A DNA stretch of 7,639 nucleotides, from contig CAADSF010000095.1 of the NCBI GenBank assembly GCA_900751035.1, positions 1-7,639 of the forward strand, read 5' to 3'. Every line of letters starts with the position of its first letter. The stretch's first letter is position 1. Under the pieces are notes generated by a model. It worked only from the letters and a program-made list of their open reading frames with translations. It was not told where the DNA came from and ran no database searches. Below, in pieces: positions 1-6,043 of this stretch. Position numbers and translations under genes: made by a program. The DNA is from an uncultured Oscillospiraceae bacterium. GTDB lineage: Bacteria; Bacillota; Clostridia; Oscillospirales; Oscillospiraceae.

Positions 1-908
1 ACGGTGCCGGTCAGCAGGGAGCGCTGCATACCGTTGTCTTCCAGACCTGCATTATAGGGCATGCAGTTCTCAACCAGCGTCAGGTCAGCGACCTTCTGGA
101 TGGACTCGATGACCTTCGGGTCGTTGATGGTGCAGGCAGTGCCGTCCTCGGTGAACCAGCGGCCGCCGTTGGACAGGGCCCAGACCTCAAGCTGCCACGT
201 CCAGTTATCGACGACGCAGCCGTACTGCACGATGTTGTCCTTGTCAAAGTCGGGGCTCAGGCCGTTGTTGCCGTTGGCGTCAAGCGTGAGGGTCTTGGCG
301 AGGGTGACGAACTCGTCCCAGCTCATGGCCTCGGTCGCGGAGGGGTATTCCAGACCGGCGGCGTCGAACATATCCTTGTTGTAGTACAGGGACAGGACTT
401 CGTTTGCAGCGGAGTAGGCGACGGGAGCGCCGTCAGCCTTGAAGGTGATGGAGTCGAGCGGCATGGACTCTGCGCCGGCATACATATCGGAGATGTCGTA
501 CAGCAGGCCGTCGGAGGCGAAGTCCAGAACGCCGGACTCGTTCATGATGCCGCAGTCGGGCAGGCTGTCGGCGGTGGCGAGGGTGTTGAGCTTGGTGACA
601 TACTCTTCGTTCGGGATCGCCATGACCTCGACGAGGATGTTCGGGTATTCCTCATGGAACTTGTCGGCGACAGCCTGCACGCTGGCAGCCTCGTCCGGGG
701 TGCCCCAGTAGGAATAGGTGATGGTCACGACGTCGTCGGACGCGGTATTGTCCTCTGTGTTGTCAGCCGGGGTGTTGTCAGCCGGGGTGTTCGCGGTGTT
801 GGTGTCCGCCGTGTTATCGTTGTTGGTCGTGGTTTCGGCCGTCTTTGCGCAGGCAGCCATGCCAAGAACCATCAGGACGCACAGCAGGAGGGCGATGATC
901 TTTTTCAT
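1..908 (-). CDS. ABC sugar transporter substrate-binding lipoprotein (partial, C-terminus beyond the window edge)
   Basis: Extracellular solute-binding protein of the MalE-like family 1, lipid-anchored outside the membrane, which captures a sugar for an ABC importer. The reading frame was translated directly from the minus strand and stays open for 302 codons to the window edge. Residues 1-20 are a lipoprotein signal: MKK, a hydrophobic core, then lipobox MAAC with Cys20 as the lipidation site. Residues 21-60 are a Thr/Asn/Asp/Ala linker with a repeated ADNTP unit. The binding domain starts near VTITYSYWG (61-69). It carries the family-typical YYNKDMFDAAGLEYP (175-189), SWDEF (196-200) and a DANGNNG...DFDKD stretch (210-224). 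The start is set by AAAGGAAG at 925-918, 9 nt upstream. It lies 62 nt downstream of the GH127 gene on the same strand, so arabinose-containing oligosaccharides are the likely ligand; this is inferred from context only. Permease genes are expected past position 1. Family call is firm; substrate is not. Confidence 0.93.
   Translation of the reverse strand, partial: MKKIIALLLCVLMVLGMAACAKTAETTTNNDNTADTNTANTPADNTPADNTEDNTASDDVVTITYSYWGTPDEAASVQAVADKFHEEYPNILVEVMAIPNEEYVTKLNTLATADSLPDCGIMNESGVLDFASDGLLYDISDMYAGAESMPLDSITFKADGAPVAYSAANEVLSLYYNKDMFDAAGLEYPSATEAMSWDEFVTLAKTLTLDANGNNGLSPDFDKDNIVQYGCVVDNWTWQLEVWALSNGGRWFTEDGTACTINDPKVIESIQKVADLTLVENCMPYNAGLEDNGMQRSLLTGT
759..788 (-). repeat. 15-bp tandem duplication in the lipoprotein linker
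   Basis: Two perfect head-to-tail copies of GTTGTCAGCCGGGGT (plus-strand reading) at 759-773 and 774-788. On the coding strand each adds five residues (NTPAD). They sit in the disordered spacer between Cys20 and the binding domain, where length changes by slippage should be tolerated. Confidence 0.9.
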
Positions 909-972
909 TTTTTGCAGCTTCCTTTCATATATTGAAAAAATCTATTATAGCAGCTTCCTGCTGCATATAATC
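909..972 (-). promoter_or_regulatory. Gap between GH127 and the binding-protein gene: candidate internal promoter and small hairpin
   Basis: On the minus strand a perfect TATAAT lies at 949-944, about 35 nt before the ATG. The best -35 candidate, TGATTA, is 18 nt upstream and poor. Directly before TATAAT is a short inverted repeat, GCAGC-5 nt-GCTGC (964-950), flanked by TATA on both sides, and a T6 run follows at 940-935. The 10-mer gcagcttcct (plus strand) occurs twice, at 914-923 and 950-959. The segment may raise binding-protein expression over the enzyme gene, by an internal promoter or by a stabilising hairpin. Neither can be settled from sequence. There is no U-tract directly after the stem, so it is not a clear terminator. 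Confidence 0.4.
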
Positions 973-2911
973 AGGGAAGGATTGCGTCCAGCCAGACGCG
1001 CATTTCGCCGGGCGTGCGGTTGCCCCAGAGCGCATACGGCACGGCCCGCAGCTCGCACGGCTCTGCCTTGAACGCGCTGTCGGCATAAAGCGCCTCCGCA
1101 TCGGCGGCAGTCTGGACAATCCGGCGGCCGGGCACGCGGAGCACCGGCAGACCGCCGGGCAGCGCCTCGTCTGCGGGGGCTTCCTCCGCGCTGGCAGCCG
1201 ATGCCTGAAGCGCGGCCAGATTTTCGCCGTTGTCCTGCTGCTCGACGCAGTAGACGAACGGGCCCTTCTGCAGCGCGATCTTGCCGACGTCCGCGCGGAC
1301 GCGCAGATTGGCGGCACGGGTATGTACCGGGACGGACGCCTGCACGGTAAATTCGTGCTCTCCGGCGCAGTTGACGGCCAGAACGGCATAGCCGTTTTCC
1401 AGCGCAGGCTGGATTTGCTCGCCGTCAAGGCGGAAGACGGGGGTTTCCATCCAGCTGGGCACGCGCAGGCGGATGACAAGCGGATGCTCGCCGGAGGAGG
1501 CGGCGCGGAGCTTCAGCTCCCCGCCCTGCATCAGCGTGTTTTCCATGCATACGCGCAGGTCGGTGCCGCGCAGGCGCGTTTCGATCTGCGAGCCGATGAG
1601 GAGGTTCACATACAGGCTCCTGTCATCCACGGCGTAGATATACTGGCCGAGCGAGGCAAGCGTGCGGGCAATATTGGCCGGGCAGCACGCAACCTCGAAC
1701 CACGGCTGACGGACGGGCTTGACATAGGAAATGGAGGTATGCTCCCTGCAGTTTTCCGGCCAGACCTCCAGGGGATTGACATAGAAATAGCGGTCGCCGG
1801 CCGCGTTGACCCCGGCGAGGACGGTATTGCAGAGCGCACGCTCCACCGTCTCGTAGTACGACGCGTCGCGCGTCAGACGCGCCATGCGCTGGCCGAACAT
1901 CATAAGGCCAATCGACGCGCAGCTCTCGCAGTACATCCGGTCGTTCGGCAGATCGTAATCGACCGTGAACCGCTCCAGCAGGCCGGACGAGCCGATGCCG
2001 CCGGTGATATACATCCGTTTCAGCGTGACGCTGCGCCAGAGCGTCCGGCAGGCGTCGCGGAGCGCCGCATCCTGCTGAATTTCGGCCAGATCCGCCATTG
2101 CGCTGTACTGATACATCGCGCGCACGGCATGGCCCTCCGCCGTGGTCTGCCGGACGGGCGGCAGATGGGACTGGGAATAGGCGGGATCGTAGTCCAGCAG
2201 CTCCGGGAAAACCAGATGGTGCGCCGGGTCGCGCATCTCGCGCAGGAGCACATTCGGCTCCGCGCCCCGCGCGTCGATGAAATAGCGGGAGAGCGTCAGA
2301 TATCGCTGCTCGCCGGTCACGCGCCAGAGCTTTACGAGCGCCAGCTCGATCTCCTGATGGCCGGGGTAGCCGTGCAGCTTCCCTTCGTCCGGGCCGAAGA
2401 CCGTGCAGATGAGGTCGGCGAATTTTGCCGCGATTTCAAGCAGGCGGCGCTTGCCGGTGGCTTCGTAATAGGCGACGGCAGCCTCGATCAGGTGGCCCGC
2501 GCTGTAGAGCTCGTGGCCCTCGGCGAGGTTCTGCCAGCGCTGCTCCGGCTCACGGACGGTGTAGTATGTATTGAGATAGCCGTCGGGCTGCTGTGCGCGG
2601 CCAATGAGCTCAATCAGCTCGTCGGCCATCGGCAGATAGTCCGTGTGGCCGTTGTTTGCGCAGAAAGCCACGGCTTCAAGCCATTTATATGCGTCGGTGT
2701 CGCCGAATACGACGCCGCGGTGCGCCTCGTGCAGCTCGCCCGCCGCGACGCGGAAATTGTCGATGCAGAAGCAGCGGCTGCTGCCCTTTCCGTTCAGGAT
2801 ATCCCACTGGACCGGGATCATTTTCGCCGCGACATTGTCTGCATAATGGCGGAAGAGCGGATCGGTGATGGTGATCCGCTTCAGATCCGGAACCGAAATT
2901 TTACCGGCCAT
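971..2911 (-). CDS. GH127 beta-L-arabinofuranosidase, intracellular
   Basis: Retaining glycoside hydrolase that removes terminal beta-L-arabinofuranose, using a zinc-bound cysteine as nucleophile. The 646-residue length is close to Bifidobacterium HypBA1 (658 aa). The known HypBA1 active-site residues reappear with a constant offset of 9. The zinc ligands are Glu329 and Cys331 (motif CESCAS) with Cys409 and Cys410 (motif VACCPANIA), and Cys409 is the nucleophile. Glu313 (LLERFTVDYD) is the acid/base, and His133, His185, His261 and Tyr377 also match. Residues 1 to about 430 form the alpha/alpha barrel; the rest is the beta-sandwich region. There is no signal peptide, so it acts in the cytoplasm on imported glycans. 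The start is supported by GGGGG at 2923-2919, 7 nt upstream. It is transcribed divergently from the LacI gene and followed after 62 nt by the transporter lipoprotein. GH127 also holds rarer specificities, such as acidic branched-sugar hydrolases, so the exact substrate is not certain. Confidence 0.95.
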   Translation of the reverse strand: MAGKISVPDLKRITITDPLFRHYADNVAAKMIPVQWDILNGKGSSRCFCIDNFRVAAGELHEAHRGVVFGDTDAYKWLEAVAFCANNGHTDYLPMADELIELIGRAQQPDGYLNTYYTVREPEQRWQNLAEGHELYSAGHLIEAAVAYYEATGKRRLLEIAAKFADLICTVFGPDEGKLHGYPGHQEIELALVKLWRVTGEQRYLTLSRYFIDARGAEPNVLLREMRDPAHHLVFPELLDYDPAYSQSHLPPVRQTTAEGHAVRAMYQYSAMADLAEIQQDAALRDACRTLWRSVTLKRMYITGGIGSSGLLERFTVDYDLPNDRMYCESCASIGLMMFGQRMARLTRDASYYETVERALCNTVLAGVNAAGDRYFYVNPLEVWPENCREHTSISYVKPVRQPWFEVACCPANIARTLASLGQYIYAVDDRSLYVNLLIGSQIETRLRGTDLRVCMENTLMQGGELKLRAASSGEHPLVIRLRVPSWMETPVFRLDGEQIQPALENGYAVLAVNCAGEHEFTVQASVPVHTRAANLRVRADVGKIALQKGPFVYCVEQQDNGENLAALQASAASAEEAPADEALPGGLPVLRVPGRRIVQTAADAEALYADSAFKAEPCELRAVPYALWGNRTPGEMRVWLDAILP

Positions 2912-2928
2912 ACAAAGACCCCCAGAAC

Positions 2929-2940
2929 TTAAACGTTTAA
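2929..2940. promoter_or_regulatory. Operator O1 (LacI-type palindrome)
   Basis: Perfect 12-bp palindrome TTAAACGTTTAA with the central CG typical of LacI-family operators. It lies in the GH127 leader directly upstream of that gene's Shine-Dalgarno sequence. With O2 it shares the 17-nt stretch TTAAACGTTTAATATTT, 89 bp apart in the same orientation. It is most likely bound by the neighbouring repressor. Confidence 0.8.
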
Positions 2941-2950
2941 TATTTTCAGG

Positions 2951-2990
2951 AAAAAGAACCGCTCAAACAACAGGAGCAGGAGCCGGTTCT
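2951..2990 (-). terminator. Attenuator-like hairpin in the GH127 leader
   Basis: On the minus-strand transcript, AGAACC (2990-2985) followed after one bulged base by GCTC (2983-2980) pairs with GAGC (2964-2961) and GGTTCT (2960-2955). This gives a 10-bp stem with a 15-nt loop. The stem runs straight into a T5 tract at 2955-2951, the layout of a weak intrinsic terminator. It falls between the predicted start site near 3036 and the gene, so it would act as an attenuator rather than end a gene. A smaller hairpin, GCACG-5 nt-CGTGC (3010-2996), precedes it. Function is inferred from shape only. Confidence 0.4.
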
Positions 2991-3017
2991 GCGGGGCACG
3001 AATGCCGTGCGCTTTTG

Positions 3018-3029
3018 TTAAACGTTTAA
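3018..3029. promoter_or_regulatory. Operator O2 (LacI-type palindrome) at the GH127 promoter
   Basis: Perfect TTAAACGTTTAA palindrome; its left flank TG extends it toward the ideal TGTTAAACGTTTAACA. It begins roughly 7 nt downstream of the predicted GH127 start site, so a bound repressor would block polymerase escape. Of the three sites this is the best placed for direct repression. Confidence 0.82.
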
Positions 3030-3042
3030 TATTTATGCTATG

Positions 3043-3070
3043 ATTATAACATATTTCAGGGATTTGTAAA
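3043..3070 (-). promoter_or_regulatory. Promoter of GH127 and the downstream transporter gene
   Basis: On the minus strand, TTTACA (3070-3065), a 16-nt spacer and a perfect TATAAT (3048-3043) form a near-consensus sigma-A promoter. The predicted start near 3036 gives a leader of about 125 nt that contains both O2 and O1 and two hairpins. Confidence 0.78.
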
Positions 3071-3206
3071 GACGAAAACGCAGAATCGTGAATTTCATCA
3101 ATTTCAGCATCCTGTTTTTATCCAATCTGCACAACGTTCTCCGCTGCCCCGCAGTTTTTGCAGGCAGTTCCGTTTTTCTCCGCATTTTGCGTATTTTTCT
3201 TCTTTT

Positions 3207-3216
3207 TAAACGTTTA
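3207..3216. promoter_or_regulatory. Operator O3 (LacI-type palindrome) upstream of the regulator gene
   Basis: Palindrome TAAACGTTTA, with right flank CCA matching the outer part of the ideal site. It lies 4 bp upstream of the -35 hexamer of the regulator promoter, 188 bp from O2 centre to centre. This suits autoregulation, or looping with O1/O2. Its flanks differ from O1 and O2, so it may bind more weakly. Confidence 0.75.
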
Positions 3217-3220
3217 CCAC

Positions 3221-3249
3221 TTGTGATGCGGCAAAAACTATGCTATCAT
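3221..3249 (+). promoter_or_regulatory. Promoter of the LacI regulator-GH51 operon
   Basis: TTGTGA (3221-3226), a 17-nt spacer and TATCAT (3244-3249) make a good sigma-A-like promoter. The start site is predicted near 3256, leaving a short leader of about 23 nt before the ATG. Confidence 0.65.
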
Positions 3250-3278
3250 GAAAAAAACACGAAACAAGAGGAACGAGC

Positions 3279-4310
3279 ATGGCAACGATTCGAGAAATTG
3301 CGGAGCTGGCGGATGTATCAATCGCGACAGTGTCCAAGGTCTTAAATAACAAGCCCGGCGTCCGGCAGGAGACGGCAGACGAGATCCTGCGGATCGCCGA
3401 CCAGCTGAGCTACCGCCCGAATCTCAACGCACGCTCGCTCAAGCTCGGCAGCTCCAGAACGGTCGGCATTCTCACGGAGGATCTGACCGTCTTCAACACG
3501 CCTGAGATCGTCGACGGCGTTGCGTCCGTCTGCGAGGCGCACAGCTACCACTATCTGCTGGCAAATCTGCGCCTCAACAAGCGCTATCCCGACAGCCCAT
3601 GGAACCACGCGGAATGCAATGAGCTGGTGCGCGGCGCGGTGGATGATCTGCTTTCCAAGCAGGTCGCGGGCATCATCTATATCGGCTGCCACAGCCATCT
3701 GGTCGCCTCGCTGCGGGCGCACGCCAGCATCCCCTTCGTGTGCGTCTACTGCACCTGCGAGGATTCGGACGTGCCCTGCGTCGGCTATGACGACTGGCAC
3801 GCGGCCTATGAGGCCACAAACACGCTGCTCCGCTTCGCGCCTGACAAAATCGGCATGATTACGGGCCCCATCCAGTCCGTCCACACGCTGCGCCGCGCAA
3901 ACGGCTTTCTGCAGGCGCTGCAGGACCGCGGCGTCGCCTACGAGGCTTCGCTGGTGCGTGCGGGCAACTGGGACCGCGATTCCGGCTATCAGCTGGGCGG
4001 CGAGCTCATCCGCGCGGGCGCAAGGGCCGTCTTTGCGCAGAACGACCTGATTGCGACCGGCGTGATCGACTGGTGCAACCAGAACGGCGTGGAGGTCGGG
4101 CGCGACGTGGCGCTGATTGGCTTTGATAACCGCGAGGTCAGCACGGTCTGCCGCCCGACGCTCTCAACGGTCGCGCTGCCGCTGTTTGAGATGGGACAGA
4201 CGGCCAGCCATGTCATGCTGGATATGCTCGGAGGGCAGGCCCCGGCACAGAAGGATATCATGCTCGCCTGCAGCATTCTGCAAAGAGAATCCACAGGAGG
4301 TTCCATATGA
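3279..4310 (+). CDS. LacI-family transcriptional repressor of the arabinofuranosidase locus
   Basis: A DNA-binding repressor of usual LacI-family length (343 aa) that releases DNA on binding a sugar. The N-terminal helix-turn-helix spans residues 3-23 (TIREIAELADVSIATVSKVL), followed by the hinge-helix signature YRPNLNARSLK (45-55). Residues 60-343 form the periplasmic-binding-protein-like effector domain, with typical landmarks VGILTED (62-68), VGYDDWHAAYEAT (168-180), FAQND (252-256) and GFDNREVS (281-288). The start is fixed by AAGAGGAA about 5 nt upstream. It faces GH127 divergently and overlaps GH51 by 4 nt, and three matching palindromes lie in the shared control region, so it most likely controls both transcripts and itself. 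The inducer is probably arabinose or a short arabinoside (inference). Odd point: the effector domain has a cysteine cluster, Cys155, Cys158, Cys160 and Cys167, close to Cys137, His138 and His140. Confidence 0.94.
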   Translation: MATIREIAELADVSIATVSKVLNNKPGVRQETADEILRIADQLSYRPNLNARSLKLGSSRTVGILTEDLTVFNTPEIVDGVASVCEAHSYHYLLANLRLNKRYPDSPWNHAECNELVRGAVDDLLSKQVAGIIYIGCHSHLVASLRAHASIPFVCVYCTCEDSDVPCVGYDDWHAAYEATNTLLRFAPDKIGMITGPIQSVHTLRRANGFLQALQDRGVAYEASLVRAGNWDRDSGYQLGGELIRAGARAVFAQNDLIATGVIDWCNQNGVEVGRDVALIGFDNREVSTVCRPTLSTVALPLFEMGQTASHVMLDMLGGQAPAQKDIMLACSILQRESTGGSI

Positions 4311-5785
4311 ACGCACATCTCAGTCTGAACCCTGCCGCCGCGCTTGCGGCGGTCGACCCGCGCGTGTTCGGCTCGTTTATCGAGCATCTTGGCCGCGCGG
4401 TCTATACCGGCATCTATGAGCCGACGCATTCTGCGGCGGACAGCTTCGGCTTCCGCACGGACGTGGAGGCGCTCATCCGTCCGCTGCACGTCACGCAGAT
4501 CCGCTATCCGGGCGGAAATTTCCTCTCCGGCTACGACTGGAAGGACGGCATCGGCCCGAAGGAGCAGCGTCCCGTCCGGCCCGACATGGCGTGGAGCGCC
4601 ATCGAGCCGAATCAGGTCGGCACGGACGAATTCCTGCGCTGGTGCGAGCGCATTGGCGCGGAGCCGATGCTGGCTGTCAATCTCGGCACCGGCACGCCGA
4701 AGGACGCGGCAGAGCTGCTGGAATACTGCAACGGCAGGATGCACACCTACTGGGCCGACAAGCGCCGGGAAAACGGGCATGACGCGCCCTATAACGTCAA
4801 GCTCTGGTGTCTCGGCAACGAAATGGACGGCCCATGGCAAATCTGCGCCAAAACGTCCACGGAATATGGCCGCATTGCGTGCGAGACAGCCAAGCTGATG
4901 AAAATGCTCGACCCGGATATCGAGCTTGTGGCCTGCGGCAGCTCGTTCCGCGCCATGCCGACCTTCGGCGCGTGGGAGGAGGAGGTCCTGCGCCAGTGCT
5001 ATCCGTATATCGACTATCTCTCGCTCCACCAGTATTACACGAACCCGGAGGGGGACGTTATGAACTTCCTCGCGCGGGACGTGGAAATGGCGGGCTTCAT
5101 TCAGGAGGTCGCGGACATCTGCGAAAAAATCCGCCTTGAAACCGGCAGCGACAAGCATATCCGCCTGTCGTTCGACGAGTGGAACGTCTGGTACCACTAC
5201 GCGAAGGACGGCGTCGCCCCGCCGAAGTGGACGGTTGCCCGCCCAATTGAGGAGGAGCGGTATGATTTTGCCGATGCGCTGGTCGTCGGCTGTATGCTCA
5301 ACACCCTGCTCAACCACGCGGATGTTGTAAAAGTCGCCTGCCTTGCGCAGCTGGTCAACGCGCTCGCGCCGATCATGACCGAGCCGGATGGCCGCGCATG
5401 GGCACAGACGACCTACTGGCCGTTCTTCTACGGCTCCCGCTTCGGACGCGGCACGGTGCTGCGCACCGAACCCGATGTGCCGTCCTACGCCTGCGGCGTG
5501 AGCGAAGCTGTGCCCTATCTGTCCTGCGCAGCTGTTTTGTCCGAGGACGGCAGGACGATTACGCTGTTCGCGGTCAACAAGAATCCAGAGGAAGCCATTT
5601 CCCTGACGCTGAGCGGCTTTTCCGGCACGCCCGTGCAGCACATCGCGCTGACCGCGCCGTCGTTTGACACCGTCAACACGGCGGACGCGCAGCCGGTCGC
5701 GCCGCAGGAGCAGCCCGTCCCGTCCAAAGGCCCGCTGGAGCTTGCGCCCGCCTCCTGGAACATGCTCCGCTTCCGCCTTGACTGA
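4307..5785 (+). CDS. abfA: GH51 alpha-L-arabinofuranosidase, intracellular
   Basis: Retaining exo-hydrolase that releases terminal alpha-L-arabinofuranose from arabinan, arabinoxylan or arabino-oligosaccharides. The 492-residue length matches Geobacillus AbfA (502 aa). The acid/base is Glu172 in CLGNEMDGPW and the nucleophile is Glu291 in SFDEWNVWY. Their spacing of 119 residues equals that of Geobacillus Glu175 and Glu294. Other conserved stretches are FGSFIEHLGR (21-30), RYPGGNFLSGYDW (66-78) and LSLHQYY (238-244). The TIM barrel covers about 15-375 and a C-terminal beta-sandwich about 380-492. No signal peptide is present, so it works in the cytoplasm on imported fragments. It starts inside the stop codon of the repressor gene (ATGA) with its own AGGAGG at 4295-4300, which implies translational coupling. 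It ends 17 nt before the terminator stem. Repressor and enzyme therefore form a two-gene operon. Confidence 0.96.
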   Translation: MNAHLSLNPAAALAAVDPRVFGSFIEHLGRAVYTGIYEPTHSAADSFGFRTDVEALIRPLHVTQIRYPGGNFLSGYDWKDGIGPKEQRPVRPDMAWSAIEPNQVGTDEFLRWCERIGAEPMLAVNLGTGTPKDAAELLEYCNGRMHTYWADKRRENGHDAPYNVKLWCLGNEMDGPWQICAKTSTEYGRIACETAKLMKMLDPDIELVACGSSFRAMPTFGAWEEEVLRQCYPYIDYLSLHQYYTNPEGDVMNFLARDVEMAGFIQEVADICEKIRLETGSDKHIRLSFDEWNVWYHYAKDGVAPPKWTVARPIEEERYDFADALVVGCMLNTLLNHADVVKVACLAQLVNALAPIMTEPDGRAWAQTTYWPFFYGSRFGRGTVLRTEPDVPSYACGVSEAVPYLSCAAVLSEDGRTITLFAVNKNPEEAISLTLSGFSGTPVQHIALTAPSFDTVNTADAQPVAPQEQPVPSKGPLELAPASWNMLRFRLD

Positions 5786-5802
5786 ATGACTGTTATAGAA
5801 CC

Positions 5803-5844
5803 CCCCTCCGGCATTTTCGCAGAAACTGTCGGAGGGGTTTTGTT
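5803..5844 (+). terminator. Intrinsic terminator of the regulator-GH51 operon
   Basis: CCCCTCCGGCA (5803-5813) pairs with TGTCGGAGGGG (5827-5837), an 11-bp GC-rich stem with one G-U pair. The 13-nt loop can itself fold (TTTC-GCA-GAAA). A TTTTGTTG tract follows. It begins 17 nt after the GH51 stop codon, where a terminator is expected. Confidence 0.9.
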
Positions 5845-5902
5845 GTAAGGTTCAGCGTGCGTTAGTTTTACGCAGAGAGCGGTCGGAACGCGAATAAGGT
5901 TG

Positions 5903-5932
5903 GTAGGGGCGGGGCTCTGCTCCGCCCGGCAG
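5903..5932 (+). repeat. GTAGGGGC hairpin repeat, copy A
   Basis: Starts GTAGGGGCGG. GGGCGGGGC (5907-5915) pairs with GCTCCGCCC (5919-5927) with one G-U pair around a TCT loop. It has the same orientation as copy B, 88 bp later. Both copies are followed by related sequence (GCAGGACGCA in A, GCAGAATGCA in B). Confidence 0.72.
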
Positions 5933-5967
5933 GACGCATTGAATTTTTTGGAAATATGCAGCAAATC

Positions 5968-6020
5968 CGCATGCACTTTCCTGTTTCGGCGTAGGGGCGG
6001 ACGACTCTGTCCGCCCGCAG
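5968..6020 (+). repeat. GTAGGGGC hairpin repeat, copy B
   Basis: CGCATGCA (5968-5975) leads after 15 nt into GTAGGGGCGG (5991-6000). GGGCGGAC (5995-6002) pairs perfectly with GTCCGCCC (6009-6016) around loop GACTCT. Copy C repeats this arrangement in reverse with identical spacing and loop. Confidence 0.78.
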
Positions 6021-6043
6021 AATGCAGTGTTTTCACGAAAACC

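Larger units (their letters stand above)
2912..3278. promoter_or_regulatory. Divergent control region between GH127 and the LacI regulator
   Basis: This 367-bp gap holds two outward-facing promoters, three matching palindromes and a structured leader for the GH127 transcript, each listed separately. It is clearly more AT-rich than the flanking genes in its promoter parts. Between 3072 and 3200 I see only AT-rich sequence with a weak CTGCC...GGCAG inverted repeat. A GTG-initiated frame of 85 codons starting at 3088 has no good ribosome binding site and runs into the regulator gene out of frame, so I do not call it a gene. Confidence 0.85.

Noticed and set aside
1322..2932. 536-codon open frame antisense to the GH127 gene
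   Set aside because: It lies opposite a gene with a complete set of catalytic residues. Its Arg/Ala/Val-rich translation resembles no family I know and is typical of GC-rich antisense frames.
2912..3036. Known riboswitch class in the GH127 leader
   Set aside because: At about 125 nt with two simple hairpins I recognise no conserved core of a described riboswitch.
2929..3216. CcpA cre sites as the sole explanation of the palindromes
   Set aside because: The sites share a central CG with cre, but they lack the TG...CA ends at the usual position and sit beside a dedicated LacI gene; CcpA binding is possible but second choice.
3088..3345. Small plus-strand frame upstream of the repressor
   Set aside because: GTG start without Shine-Dalgarno, crosses operator O3 and the regulator promoter, and overlaps the repressor start out of frame.
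3342..3884. 180-codon minus-strand frame inside the repressor gene
   Set aside because: Shadow of the LacI coding frame; no ribosome binding site or recognisable motif.
3989..5641. 550-codon open frame antisense to the repressor and GH51 genes
   Set aside because: Same artefact: both sense-strand genes are unmistakable, and the frame crosses two of them without any start signal or domain.
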